From Ignavibacteriota bacterium (GTDB lineage Bacteria > Bacteroidota > Ignavibacteria > Palsa-1295), in contig PLYO01000031.1 in assembly GCA_003151825.1 (NCBI GenBank), positions 1-64,000 on the forward strand: DNA of 64,000 nt, given 5' to 3'. The position numbers were made by a program, and so were the translations under genes. Under the pieces are notes generated by a model, which saw nothing but the letters and a program-made list of their open reading frames with translations, was not told the origin of the DNA and made no database searches. This document shows positions 7,243 through 14,992 of this stretch, in pieces (positions within the stretch are counted from its first letter, which is position 1; each line of letters begins with the position of its first letter).

Positions 7243-8756
7243 GCTTTTCGAAGCTTTGTGGCAACTTCGGAGAAGCGGGCCTTGAATAGCTGCGGACGGA
7301 TAAAATACTCGGTAAGGATGCAAGGAACGAAAATGACAAAAGCAAAAATGACAAGCCGCAACAGGGGGAGTTCAATGCCGATCGCGGGCGGCATTGCCAA
7401 GGAAAGTGCTGGCCCGACGCCAAAGCCGATCATCAGTGCAACGATTGCTCCGATGATTAGCGGCAATTGAAAATTCTCGCGCCAGCGAATGCCAACAATG
7501 CGCTTCAGATAAACAAGCAATCCAGCATAACCCAATACATTCACCAAAGAAACGGCAAGCGCGATATAAAGAATGCCACCCCATTGGAAGGCAGCGATCA
7601 GGATTACGAGCAACACGAGTTGCAATCCGCGAACGACGGAAATTTCCGTGAGCTTCAGCGTAGCACCTAAAATCATTTTGGCATTCTCAAACAGCGGGAC
7701 GGTCAGCACAAGCCCCGCAAGAGCTGTCAATGGTTCCGAAACACCTCCCCAATTCGAGGAAAGGAATACACGGACAATGTCTTTGCTTTCGAATGCCATA
7801 AAGATCGCCGCCGGGATCATCAGCCGCACGAGAAAGAAATTCGTGATTGCAAAGGCGCGCTCGAGCATCGCGCGGTCATGCTGGATGCCGGCATACGTCG
7901 CAATCGAAACGCGCGCGACGATGGGCGCAACCGCAGTTGCCGGAAGCAATGCAATCGTAAATGCTTGCGCGTAATATCCAAGATAAAACGAGCCGAACAG
8001 AAACGCGACGAGGACATTGTCGATCTTAAAGAGCCAGCTTTCGAACACGCGGTTGAAGAGCACTTTCGTTCCGAATTTCCAAAGCCAGCGAGCAGTTCCC
8101 TTATCGTAATATTTCCAGGGATGTTTTTGGAGCGTCGCAAGTCCGGATTTTTTCACGTAATGCCGGTCGAGCCTGTACCCAAAAATCGTGGAAAGTATCG
8201 TCGCGAGAGGAATGGCCCACGCTCCCCCGCCCATCAGCGCAAACACGACGGACGAGGCATGAAGAATAACATTTACAATCAGCGTGACGCGCGAAACTTT
8301 CGAATAGGATAGTTCCCGTTCGAGGATTTGGGTGTAAAACGTATCGAGCGAGGCAATAAAACGCTGCACGGCATAGACGCCAACGAGCGCGGCGAGAATC
8401 ACTCCATGCGTCTTCGATAGCGAAAACAGGCCGAGCGCCATCGCAAGAATGGTGAAAAAACCATTTGTGCCTACCGTCAGGATAAAAACATTCTCTTTCA
8501 AATTCGGAAGCGGCTCGGTAACAAGATTATCGCGGACATTGATGATGGCGCTCGTAAACGAAAACGCGGCAAAGCTCACCACCAGATCGACAAAACTCAT
8601 CGCCGCCTGATACAATCCCACCTGCTCCGGCGTGAGCAGCAACGCCAGAGCTTTGCGCGCCGCGATGCCAAGTAATATCGAGAGATACGTCGCGCCGGTG
8701 AGCAACGCCGCCCCACGCACCGCCCTTCTTCCGATTGGAGAAGCAACTTCGCTCAT
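7239..8756 (-). CDS. Polysaccharide flippase, MOP superfamily (Wzx-like)
   Basis: A 505-residue protein with about 12-14 hydrophobic segments and a short basic N-terminus (MSEVASPIGRRAVRGAALLT) typical of polysaccharide biosynthesis flippases, which move undecaprenyl-linked sugars across the inner membrane. The helix-1 pattern GRRAVRGAALLTGATYLSIL and YYAQAFTIALLPATAVAPIV match the RfbX/Wzx group. It overlaps livF at its start and queA at its stop, each by four bases, so it is part of a tightly packed operon of unrelated functions. Substrate unknown. Confidence 0.85.
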   Translation of the reverse strand: MSEVASPIGRRAVRGAALLTGATYLSILLGIAARKALALLLTPEQVGLYQAAMSFVDLVVSFAAFSFTSAIINVRDNLVTEPLPNLKENVFILTVGTNGFFTILAMALGLFSLSKTHGVILAALVGVYAVQRFIASLDTFYTQILERELSYSKVSRVTLIVNVILHASSVVFALMGGGAWAIPLATILSTIFGYRLDRHYVKKSGLATLQKHPWKYYDKGTARWLWKFGTKVLFNRVFESWLFKIDNVLVAFLFGSFYLGYYAQAFTIALLPATAVAPIVARVSIATYAGIQHDRAMLERAFAITNFFLVRLMIPAAIFMAFESKDIVRVFLSSNWGGVSEPLTALAGLVLTVPLFENAKMILGATLKLTEISVVRGLQLVLLVILIAAFQWGGILYIALAVSLVNVLGYAGLLVYLKRIVGIRWRENFQLPLIIGAIVALMIGFGVGPALSLAMPPAIGIELPLLRLVIFAFVIFVPCILTEYFIRPQLFKARFSEVATKLRKA

Positions 8757-9463
8757 GCGGTCCCTAAATACGCAAGTTTCACGTCCTCATTCTGAGCAAG
8801 CTCCTTCGCAGGGCCCGAAAGAACAATCGTTCCAGTTTCGAGCACGTACGCCCAGTGCGCGATGGTCAGTGCGAGATTAGCGTTTTGTTCTACCAGAAGA
8901 ATCGTCACGCCAAGCTCGCTATTGATTTCGACAATTTTTTCGAAAATAGTTCGTACTAATTTCGGCGCGATACCGAGCGAGGGTTCGTCAAGCAAGAGCA
9001 TCGTTGGTTTGGACATGAGCGCTCGCGCAATCGCCAGCATTTGCTGCTCGCCGCCGGAAAGCGTACCCCCTGGCTGCCAGAGGCGCTCCTGGAGACGCGG
9101 AAAAATCGTAAAAACAAAATCGAGATCGCGCTTGATGCCTTCCGCATCCTTTCGGAGATAGGCGCCCATTCGCAAATTTTCCTGCACCGTGAGATTAGCA
9201 AAAATCATCCGTCCCTCCGGCGCCTGCGCGATGCCGCATTTTACAATATCGTGCGGCTTTTTATGCGTAAGCTCGTTTCCATGCCAGCAAATCGATCCGT
9301 GCCGCGCTTTGTGCAGGCCGGAGATTGTTCGCAGCAGCGTCGTCTTACCCGCGCCATTCGCGCCGATGAGCGTGACGATGCCTTTCTCCGCTACATCGAG
9401 CGAAATTCCTTTCAGCGCTTTGATGCCGCCGTAGGAAACGTGGAGGTCGCGGATTTCAAGCAT
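8753..9463 (-). CDS. livF: ABC transporter ATP-binding protein, LivF-type
   Basis: A 236-residue ATPase of the branched-chain amino acid (HAAT) transporter family. It shows Walker A GANGAGKTT, the Q-loop in CGIAQAPEGRMIFANLTVQEN, the ABC signature LSGGEQQML, Walker B MLLLDEPSLGIAP and the H-loop equivalent region LLVEQNANLAL. The APEGRxIFxxLTVxENL and SLGLAP-like segments are specific to LivF. The permeases and LivG are not in the window, so the symbol is by family only. It overlaps the flippase by four bases. Confidence 0.88.
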   Translation of the reverse strand: MLEIRDLHVSYGGIKALKGISLDVAEKGIVTLIGANGAGKTTLLRTISGLHKARHGSICWHGNELTHKKPHDIVKCGIAQAPEGRMIFANLTVQENLRMGAYLRKDAEGIKRDLDFVFTIFPRLQERLWQPGGTLSGGEQQMLAIARALMSKPTMLLLDEPSLGIAPKLVRTIFEKIVEINSELGVTILLVEQNANLALTIAHWAYVLETGTIVLSGPAKELAQNEDVKLAYLGTA

Positions 9464-9586
9464 TCGTTCGGGTGATGATTTTACATTGGACTTGGTCTGC
9501 CAATATCTGAACGCTGAATACGGGCGGCAAATTTCAAATTCAATGCAGATTCGAAACGATTAATGCAAAGTTACGTTTTTTGCTAC

Positions 9587-10357
9587 ATGCAAACCATCGT
9601 CATTATCCCTGCGCGCTATGCATCCCAGCGGCTGCCCGCCAAACCGCTCGTCCTCATTCATGGCATGACGATGATCGAGCGCGTCTATCGACAATGCCAG
9701 CACGCGGAGGAGATCGATGCCATTTATGTCGCGACCGATCACCCGGCAATCGTTCAGGAGGTCGAGCGATTCGGGGGCCGCGCCATTATGACTTCTCCGG
9801 ATTGCCCATCCGGCACGGATCGTGTCGCCGAAGCTGCGGCGAAGCTAAATCTTGACAAAAATGATATTATCATCAATGTGCAGGGCGATGAGCCGCTGAT
9901 CGATCCTGCGGTCATCACCGCGTTAGCGAGTCAGATGCGAGTGCATCCGGAAATACGGGTCGCTACTCCGGTCACGCCGCTTCGGCACGCGGAGGATCTG
10001 ACAAATCCGAACATTGTTTTTGCAGCGAAGAATAAGAACTGCGACGCGCTGTATTTTTCAAGACATCCTATTCCCTTCCTCAGGGAACTTGGCGCCGAGG
10101 CCGTTCTATCGTGGCCAAAACAGCATCTGTACTTTAAACATATTGGCGTGTATGCCTATCGCGCGGAAGTATTGCAACAATTCATCGCGCTTGGCGAAAG
10201 CCCGCTCGAACGCGCCGAACGCCTCGAACAACTGCGGTTATTAGAAGCAGGAATTCCGATTCGATGTATCGAAGTTCAGCACGAATCGGTCGCAGTGGAT
10301 ACCATCCAGGATGTGCGGGGAGTCGAACTGCTGATCGAGGAACGGGGACTCGCATGA
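9587..10357 (+). CDS. kdsB: 3-deoxy-manno-octulosonate cytidylyltransferase
   Basis: KdsB activates KDO with CTP to CMP-KDO for lipopolysaccharide inner-core synthesis. The 256-residue protein starts at MQTIVIIPARYASQRLPAKP, the nucleotide-binding signature of the family; further motifs are ATDHPAIVQEVERFGG, SGTDRVAEAA, INVQGDEPLIDP, SRHPIPF, YAYRAEVLQ and ERAERLEQLRLLE. An ATG 24 bases upstream exists, but the N-terminal motif fits the chosen start. It shares a 4-nt overlap (ATGA) with the next gene. Presence of kdsB implies a Gram-negative envelope with KDO-containing LPS. Confidence 0.96.
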   Translation: MQTIVIIPARYASQRLPAKPLVLIHGMTMIERVYRQCQHAEEIDAIYVATDHPAIVQEVERFGGRAIMTSPDCPSGTDRVAEAAAKLNLDKNDIIINVQGDEPLIDPAVITALASQMRVHPEIRVATPVTPLRHAEDLTNPNIVFAAKNKNCDALYFSRHPIPFLRELGAEAVLSWPKQHLYFKHIGVYAYRAEVLQQFIALGESPLERAERLEQLRLLEAGIPIRCIEVQHESVAVDTIQDVRGVELLIEERGLA

Positions 10358-11475
10358 CCATCGAGCAAGCCCGACGCGAATTTCCGCACACCATGAGCGA
10401 CATGGTGTATCTCAATCATGCCGCCGTCGCGCCGCTTTCGTTCCGCGTGCGTGACGCCGTCGATCGCTACCAAACGCGGCGCGCGCTGAAAGGCATCGAA
10501 CCGTATCCCTGGATCATGAAAACCGTGCAGGAAACGCGCGAGCTGCTCGCGCAAATGCTGCACGCCCGCGCCGATCAGATGGCGTTCGTGCTTAATACCA
10601 GTGATGGATTGAATATCCTCGCGCAAGGCATCGCTTGGAAACCCGGCGACCGCGTTTTGCTCAATGATTTGGAATTTCCCGCGAATGTGTATCCGTTTTT
10701 GAATCTTCAGAGACAGGGCGTTGAGGTTGATGTTATTCGTACAAAGGACGCAAAGGTCACAAAGGACGAAATTGCTGAGAATTTGACGGAGAAAACGAAA
10801 CTTGTTTCACTCAGCCATGTGCAATTTGCTACGGGTGCGAAAGCCGATCTTACTGCTATCGGCAAACTTTGTAGAGAACGCGATATTCTCTTCGCTGTCG
10901 ATGCGATACAATCGCTTCCCCACTCAGAAATTGATGTCCAGCGCGACAATATAGATTTTCTTTCATCGGGTTCCCACAAATGGATGATGGCCGATACCGG
11001 AGCTGCATTTATCTACGCCGGCGACCGCGCCCTCGAACGTATTCATCAAGCCTCGCTTGGATGGACGAGCATTGATGATCCCTTCGACTTTACACTGCGT
11101 CCTGATGAACTCCGTACCGGCGCTGCGCGATTCGAAAACGGCACGCTGAATTTCGCCGGCATCACCGCGCTGAATGCCTCGCTAAAGTTCTTCTTTGAAT
11201 TTGGACTAAAAGAAATAGAACGCAATGTGCTCGATCTTTCTGGCTATCTTATCAACCGCCTACAACAGCGCGGCGTGGAAGTAATTACGCCAAAAGACGA
11301 GCGTGAGCGCGCGGGAATCGTTTCCTTCAATTTTCCCGATGCAGAAAAAGTATTCGAGCGATTGCACAAGCAAAATATCATTATCTCGCTCCGCCAGGGC
11401 CGCCTCCGCGTTTCCCCCCATTTTTATAATACGGAGGAGGAGTTGAGGAAGCTGATGGTGGGGTTGTTTGAGTAA
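10354..11475 (+). CDS. Class V aminotransferase (cysteine desulfurase/epimerase-like)
   Basis: A 373-residue PLP enzyme of fold type I, class V. Start MTIEQARREFPHTMSDMVYL overlaps the kdsB stop. MVYLNHAAVAPLS is the substrate-side N-terminal motif; VDAIQSLPHSEIDV carries the PLP-binding Asp and SSGSHKWMMADTGAAF the Schiff-base Lys. HDLEFPANVYPF-like sequence (LNDLEFPANVYPF) resembles isopenicillin-N-epimerase-like members rather than IscS, and there is no catalytic Cys loop evident. Substrate cannot be assigned; coupling to kdsB may be only positional. Confidence 0.85.
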   Translation: MTIEQARREFPHTMSDMVYLNHAAVAPLSFRVRDAVDRYQTRRALKGIEPYPWIMKTVQETRELLAQMLHARADQMAFVLNTSDGLNILAQGIAWKPGDRVLLNDLEFPANVYPFLNLQRQGVEVDVIRTKDAKVTKDEIAENLTEKTKLVSLSHVQFATGAKADLTAIGKLCRERDILFAVDAIQSLPHSEIDVQRDNIDFLSSGSHKWMMADTGAAFIYAGDRALERIHQASLGWTSIDDPFDFTLRPDELRTGAARFENGTLNFAGITALNASLKFFFEFGLKEIERNVLDLSGYLINRLQQRGVEVITPKDERERAGIVSFNFPDAEKVFERLHKQNIIISLRQGRLRVSPHFYNTEEELRKLMVGLFE

Positions 11476-11485
11476 GAATGACGAG

Positions 11486-11593
11486 TTAGTGCCACTCCTT
11501 GACTTGAAGCATTATCACTTGCACCGAGTCATAAACACGAATGCCTTTTTGCGGATTTAGAAGTTCGATGATCGCATTGTTCCGGTGCAAGGA
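11486..11593 (-). pseudogene. Possible C-terminal remnant of an unknown gene
   Basis: On the minus strand, an open stretch of about 35 codons encodes HRNNAIIELLNPQKGIRVYD and then SVQVIMLQVKEWH before a TAA at 11486. It has protein-like composition but no start, and an in-frame stop lies just upstream (near 11611). It may be the broken 3' end of a gene whose rest has been replaced by the 11647 gene. Short length makes this weak. Confidence 0.25.
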
Positions 11594-11646
11594 TGGATTT
11601 ATACCGTAATGCTATGAGTTATGAGATTTAGTAAGGAACAAAAAAT

Positions 11647-12297
11647 ATGATCGAGACTCCTGAGGTTAAGCCTAATAAAAAAGGAAAGCGTGTAATCATT
11701 ATATTACTCGGCTTTTTTCTCTTTCTTTGCATTATTGTGATCTTTGCATCGAATCAGAGCGAAAAGCCTACTCAACCTAATTCTACCACTTCCGCACCAC
11801 ACGCGTTCGTTCCCTACTCACCACCTCCTCCCTCCTCCGAACCAAATCCTACTCCTACGCCGGTTGTTGACGAAGGAAGATGGAGTTATAATGCGAGCTA
11901 TGATCAGATGCGCCAGATAACGACTGTTTTCGCAACGCTCGAAAGTAGCTCAATCCTAAATTTTGATTTCCCTTATAATGGAGGAGCAACACCATCAATA
12001 CAGTTAAGGAAGGAAGGCAATGGCAGCAGCGAAGCTATGCTGAAGATTGATAAGGGTCAGTTTATGACGAGCTATGACGGAACTCGCATTGCTGCAAAGG
12101 GAGATAATGGGCCAGTTCAATATTTTGAAGGAGATGAGTCAGCTAACGGACGGAGCGACATTCTTTTCATCGAACCTGCATCCAGATTGATTGCGCTGCT
12201 CAAAAAAAGTGCCCATGTAACTTTAGAGGCTCCCTTTTATGAAGCTGGGCGCATCCAAATGGAATTTGAGACCACGGGTCTTGTGTGGCCTCCCTAG
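11647..12297 (+). CDS. Membrane-anchored hypothetical protein
   Basis: A 216-residue protein with a basic N-terminus, one membrane span (VIIILLGFFLFLCIIVIFA, residues ~16-34), a Pro/Ser/Thr-rich linker (~residues 40-75, e.g. PYSPPPPSSEPNPTPTPVVD) and a soluble C-terminal region with WSYNASYDQMRQITTVFATL. The last part resembles small phage or island proteins that begin with W-x-Y and bind no known ligand. No family assigned. It stands alone at the left border of the TA cassette array and has lower GC than kdsB, so it may be acquired. Confidence 0.6.
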   Translation: MIETPEVKPNKKGKRVIIILLGFFLFLCIIVIFASNQSEKPTQPNSTTSAPHAFVPYSPPPPSSEPNPTPTPVVDEGRWSYNASYDQMRQITTVFATLESSSILNFDFPYNGGATPSIQLRKEGNGSSEAMLKIDKGQFMTSYDGTRIAAKGDNGPVQYFEGDESANGRSDILFIEPASRLIALLKKSAHVTLEAPFYEAGRIQMEFETTGLVWPP

Positions 12298-12320
12298 GCG
12301 ACTCAATAGTAGAATATAGT

Positions 12321-12380
12321 TCACCCCATCCCCTGCCGCTTGTGCAGATATTCCAGCCCGCTGCGGCGGGCGCGGTGAAG
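12321..12380 (-). repeat. Copy R1 of the DUF58-gene 3' end
   Basis: About 60 bp similar to the last codons of the DUF58 gene at 14923. In the minus-strand frame it reads PLHRARRSGLEYLHKRQGMG and a TGA stop, versus TTPFDRALLEYLHKRQLMG in the intact gene. It is the most diverged of four copies (R1-R4) and marks the left end of the array of three TA modules. Confidence 0.8.
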
Positions 12381-12415
12381 CGGAACTGTTACGGCTGCTT
12401 AATTGCTAAACCATC

Positions 12416-12634
12416 ATGAGATTATCTGTTCAATACGTAAATGACGTGCAGGGAAACGTTCAGGCGGTGCAAGTGCCCGTCGGCGAATGGAAGCGGCTTT
12501 TAAAGTCGATGCGAGGTTTGGAGCAGCGGCTGAAGCTGAAATCAGACCTGACGGAGGCGCTTGCGGAGGTCGAACGAAAACGCGCCGGCAAACAGAAAAT
12601 GGAGTCGCTGGACGAATTTCTCCGTGCCTTATAG
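12416..12634 (+). CDS. Antitoxin of RelE-type module
   Basis: A 72-residue charged protein (MRLSVQYVNDVQGNVQAVQV start) with a long helix rich in Lys/Glu (LKSMRGLEQRLKLKSDLTEA) and an ending SLDEFLRAL. It overlaps by 11 bases with the toxin gene that starts at the GTG 12624, as is usual in type II TA operons where the antitoxin comes first. The sequence VxxxxGNVQAVQVPVxEW is typical of antitoxins paired with RelE/ParE-like toxins. Presumed to bind and neutralise the toxin and to autoregulate the operon. Confidence 0.75.
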   Translation: MRLSVQYVNDVQGNVQAVQVPVGEWKRLLKSMRGLEQRLKLKSDLTEALAEVERKRAGKQKMESLDEFLRAL

Positions 12635-12956
12635 CCTTAGCCCGACGGAACGGTTCAAGCACGAAGCGAAGCGGCTGATCAAAAAATATCGGTCGCTGAC
12701 TTCGGAGTTACAAGAACCCTCGGAATTGCTCAAAAGCGATCCCCATCTTGGGCAAGACCTCGGTGCTGGATTATTTAAGATCCGGCTCGCCATTCAAAGC
12801 AAAGGAAAAGGAAAAAGTGGAGGAGCGCGAGTTGTGACTTATGTGATTGATAAAGACAAGGTCGTGCATCTTCTCACAATTTATGATAAAACCGAGCTTG
12901 ATACGATCAGCACCCAGATTTTACGAGAGATTGCTCACGAAATTACCGAAAAATAA
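12624..12956 (+). CDS. RelE/ParE-superfamily toxin
   Basis: A 110-residue basic protein started at GTG 12624 (VPYSLSPTERFKHEAKRLIK), which overlaps the antitoxin stop. The N-terminal helix pair FKHEAKRLIKKYRSLTSELQ and the strand FKIRLAIQSKGKGKSGGARV with the following hydrophobic strands (VVHLLTIYDKTE) are those of the RelE/HigB fold, mRNA interferases acting at the ribosome. It is a paralogue of the toxin at 45900. The next long ATG-started frame (12561) is not plausible because it begins inside the antitoxin. Confidence 0.82.
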   Translation: MPYSLSPTERFKHEAKRLIKKYRSLTSELQEPSELLKSDPHLGQDLGAGLFKIRLAIQSKGKGKSGGARVVTYVIDKDKVVHLLTIYDKTELDTISTQILREIAHEITEK

Positions 12957-13016
12957 TAATTGTCCAATTCCCCAAAAATAAATTAGCGTAATCCATACAA
13001 TCCGCGTAATCCAGGT

Positions 13017-13080
13017 TCACCCCATCAACTGCCGCTTGTGGAGATATTCGAGCAGCGCCGCGACGGGCGCAGTGGAAGGA
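13017..13080 (-). repeat. Copy R2 of the DUF58-gene 3' end
   Basis: This copy preserves the minus-strand frame AALLEYLHKRQLMG and TGA, identical in protein to the C-terminus of the DUF58 gene, but with synonymous changes (for example CTC for CTG before CAC). It separates the RelE-type module from the PIN-type module. Just before it, 12985-13015 holds the short direct repeat GCGTAATCC ... GCGTAATCC. Confidence 0.85.
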
Positions 13081-13112
13081 AACTAAGATTTTGCGTAAGT
13101 GTTATAAACGGT

Positions 13113-13325
13113 ATGAGCACAAAGACGGTATCTAAAACACGCGGCTTAAAGGAGCGCTCGCGGAAATCTCCAAATGGCCGGAGTCCGCGTACCACTGCCT
13201 CGCTATGGGAAAAAATTGACGAATTAATCGCTCCCATCCCCGCATCGGAATGGTCGAAACTCCCTAAGGATGGTTCCGTTAACGTTGACCATTACCTCTA
13301 TGGCGCTCCGAAGCATCAGCCTTGA
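13113..13325 (+). CDS. Putative antitoxin of PIN module
   Basis: A 70-residue protein starting MSTKTVSKTRGLKERSRKSP, basic in its first half, with a C-terminal part LWEKIDELIAPIPASEWSKL and PKDGSVNVDHYLYGAPK. The ending DGSxNVDHYLYGxPK is the pattern of small antitoxin-like proteins that precede PIN toxins. Its stop overlaps the next start (TGATG). Copy R2 lies 33 bases upstream. Confidence 0.7.
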   Translation: MSTKTVSKTRGLKERSRKSPNGRSPRTTASLWEKIDELIAPIPASEWSKLPKDGSVNVDHYLYGAPKHQP

Positions 13326-13738
13326 TGCAGTATTTTGAAGATACCGGCTTTTGGATCGCTCGGCTCTCACGCAGCGACCAATGGCATACACAAGCTGTAG
13401 CTATTAGCGGAAGCTTCCAGCCATCCGACCGATTCTTTACCTCGGATTTCGTTCTGCTTGAATTGTTAAATTATTTTTCAACAGCGGGTTCATTGCTTCG
13501 CTTGAAATCTTCTACTATCGTTGAGGAGATCGAGAATGATCCTCACCACCGCATTCTTTCTACTTCATCAGAACACTTTCGCGAGGCTCGAAAAATGTAT
13601 GAGCGTCATTCCGACAAAGCATGGAGCCTAACCGACTGCTCTTCTTTCCAGCTGATGCGCGAACTCGGCATTCAGAATGCTCTCACGTTCGATCATCACT
13701 TCGAGCAAGCCGGATTCCGAACGATACCCGGAATATAG
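13325..13738 (+). CDS. PIN-domain ribonuclease toxin (VapC-like)
   Basis: A 137-residue PIN protein, MQYFEDTGFWIARLSRSDQW at the N-terminus with the first acidic residue in EDTGFWIA, then TSDFVLLELLNYF (second acidic position), and the C-terminal DKAWSLTDCSSFQLMRELGI with the TDCSSF acidic motif and ALTFDHHFEQAGF strand-helix. These match the PIN catalytic tetrad layout. Start is ATG 13325; an alternative TTG lies three bases earlier. It forms a TA pair with 13113. Confidence 0.85.
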   Translation: MQYFEDTGFWIARLSRSDQWHTQAVAISGSFQPSDRFFTSDFVLLELLNYFSTAGSLLRLKSSTIVEEIENDPHHRILSTSSEHFREARKMYERHSDKAWSLTDCSSFQLMRELGIQNALTFDHHFEQAGFRTIPGI

Positions 13739-14166
13739 AGAGCTTATCCGTCAACACTGCTTGTCCTACAGAAACATACTGCGCTTCTGCCTTCAGTGAT
13801 TGAATAAACATGCCACTCTCAAGCTTTATGACAGGGTACTGAGGGATTTTATAGCTATTCTATGCGATTTCTGATAGAATAAGGGATTATTTAATAAAAA
13901 AGCAAAATTTCTATAAGAAAGCGAAACATTTATCGTTTTTATGCGTATAACCCAATTGCGAGCGTTGAGAGTGTAAACAGACCGCTGCCAGTACAGGCAT
14001 GTATGATCCCTGCACAATGAAATCAAATGGCGCACTGGGGGCAATTCAAAAAGTCCTGCGCGGGTCTACCCTTAGCTTAGGAGACATTAGTTGCCGTGTT
14101 CTTTGAAAATGTATTGTGGCCTGTTGTAGTGTACTTTACGACAGGACTAAAATGATTGGAACGGAC
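13739..14166. other. Gene-free AT-rich spacer in the TA array
   Basis: No convincing coding frame on either strand. The stretch 13840-13930 is notably AT-rich compared with its surroundings. It contains an 8-bp inverted repeat (TATTCTAT / ATAGAATA near 13858-13883). It may hold the decayed remains of a further cassette. Confidence 0.5.
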
Positions 14167-14236
14167 TTATCCCATCAACTGCCGCTTGTGGAGATATTCC
14201 AGCAGTGCGCGGCGGGCGCGGTCGAAGGGCGTGAAC
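14167..14236 (-). repeat. Copy R3 of the DUF58-gene 3' end
   Basis: The longest and best preserved extra copy. On the minus strand it reads FTPFDRARRALLEYLHKRQL then MG and TAA, in frame with the DUF58 C-terminus but with three added residues (RAR) and a different stop codon. It separates the PIN module from the MazF module. Confidence 0.87.
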
Positions 14237-14270
14237 CCAATCCTTGCGCTCATTCGTTAAGTCAAACAGC

Positions 14271-14627
14271 ATGAAACAAGCTTATCGCCAAACGCCTGCG
14301 CCAACGCACTCGCCGAAGAATCCGCGAGTGCAAACAGCGCGCGCGGTAAAAGCGAGACGAAAGCAAACTGTTTCGACTCCGAACGGTTCTCTTGCCGTTG
14401 ATTCCACTATCCCTCGTTCGTTCGTGCCGATCTGGGAGATAAGTGAACAGGAACGCGAGAAAATTCGCAAAGACCTTGTCATTGGCCTCAAGGAGATGAA
14501 TGACCTTTATCTTGAGGAATCAAAAGCTTGGTATCCACTCGAAGAAGAAGTGTATGAAAAGTCAATTCGAAACGCTGGGCCGGGGCGACCTCATACGAGT
14601 CGTCCTCGATCCCGTAAGAGGGCATGA
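14271..14627 (+). CDS. Putative antitoxin paired with MazF-like toxin
   Basis: A 118-residue protein started at MKQAYRQTPAPTHSPKNPRV. The first 60 residues are basic and low-complexity; the C-terminal half has an amphipathic helix ISEQEREKIRKDLVIGLKEM and the acidic EESKAWYPLEEEVYEKS, followed by a basic tail. It overlaps the toxin gene by 74 bases. The role follows from position; no DNA-binding domain is evident, though the basic N-terminus could bind DNA. Confidence 0.6.
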   Translation: MKQAYRQTPAPTHSPKNPRVQTARAVKARRKQTVSTPNGSLAVDSTIPRSFVPIWEISEQEREKIRKDLVIGLKEMNDLYLEESKAWYPLEEEVYEKSIRNAGPGRPHTSRPRSRKRA

Positions 14628-14919
14628 ACAATCGGGAATCCGCCCCGCTGTTGTTCTCTCGCCACTACTGATCAATGAGTTTTCCAGTACGATCTTAGTT
14701 GCCGCTTTAACCAGCAAGCGGCTCGATCGAATTTTATCTGTTGAAGTTCTGATCGAAGCGCCGGAAGGTGGTTTAAGATCGGATTCCAAAGTGCTTCTTC
14801 TTCAAATTCGATCGATCGACAAGAGTCGAATCATCGGCACATACGGCTCCTTGACTCAAGACACCATGAACCGAGTCGATCAAGCCCTCGCCATTGCGAC
14901 AGGATTGCTGAAGCTATAA
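14554..14919 (+). CDS. mazF: MazF/PemK-family endoribonuclease toxin
   Basis: A 121-residue protein, started at MKSQFETLGRGDLIRVVLDP. The GDLIRVVLDPVRGHEQSGIR segment followed by PAVVLSP is the MazF/PemK N-terminal signature, with the conserved Arg for catalysis; later LLLQIRSIDKSRIIGTYGSL is the second conserved block (D-x-x-R-I-x-x-x-x-G-x-L). MazF toxins cleave single-stranded RNA. The stop is four bases before the DUF58 gene stop on the other strand, so the two genes converge. Confidence 0.9.
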   Translation: MKSQFETLGRGDLIRVVLDPVRGHEQSGIRPAVVLSPLLINEFSSTILVAALTSKRLDRILSVEVLIEAPEGGLRSDSKVLLLQIRSIDKSRIIGTYGSLTQDTMNRVDQALAIATGLLKL

Positions 14920-14922
14920 CTC

Positions 14923-14992
14923 TCACCCCATCAACTGCCGCTTGTGCAGATATTCGAGCAGAGCGCGATCGAATGGCGTGGTGGTTTCGAGA
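14923..14992 (-). repeat. Copy R4: native DUF58-gene 3' end
   Basis: The last ~23 codons of the intact DUF58 gene. They are the parent-type of R1-R3: all four share CTGCCGCTTGTG, AGATATTC and AGC on the plus strand. R4 is the only copy attached to a full gene. Confidence 0.85.

Noticed and set aside
13826..14044. 72-codon minus-strand frame in the AT-rich spacer
   Set aside because: No homology or ribosome site; its composition follows the AT-rich DNA.
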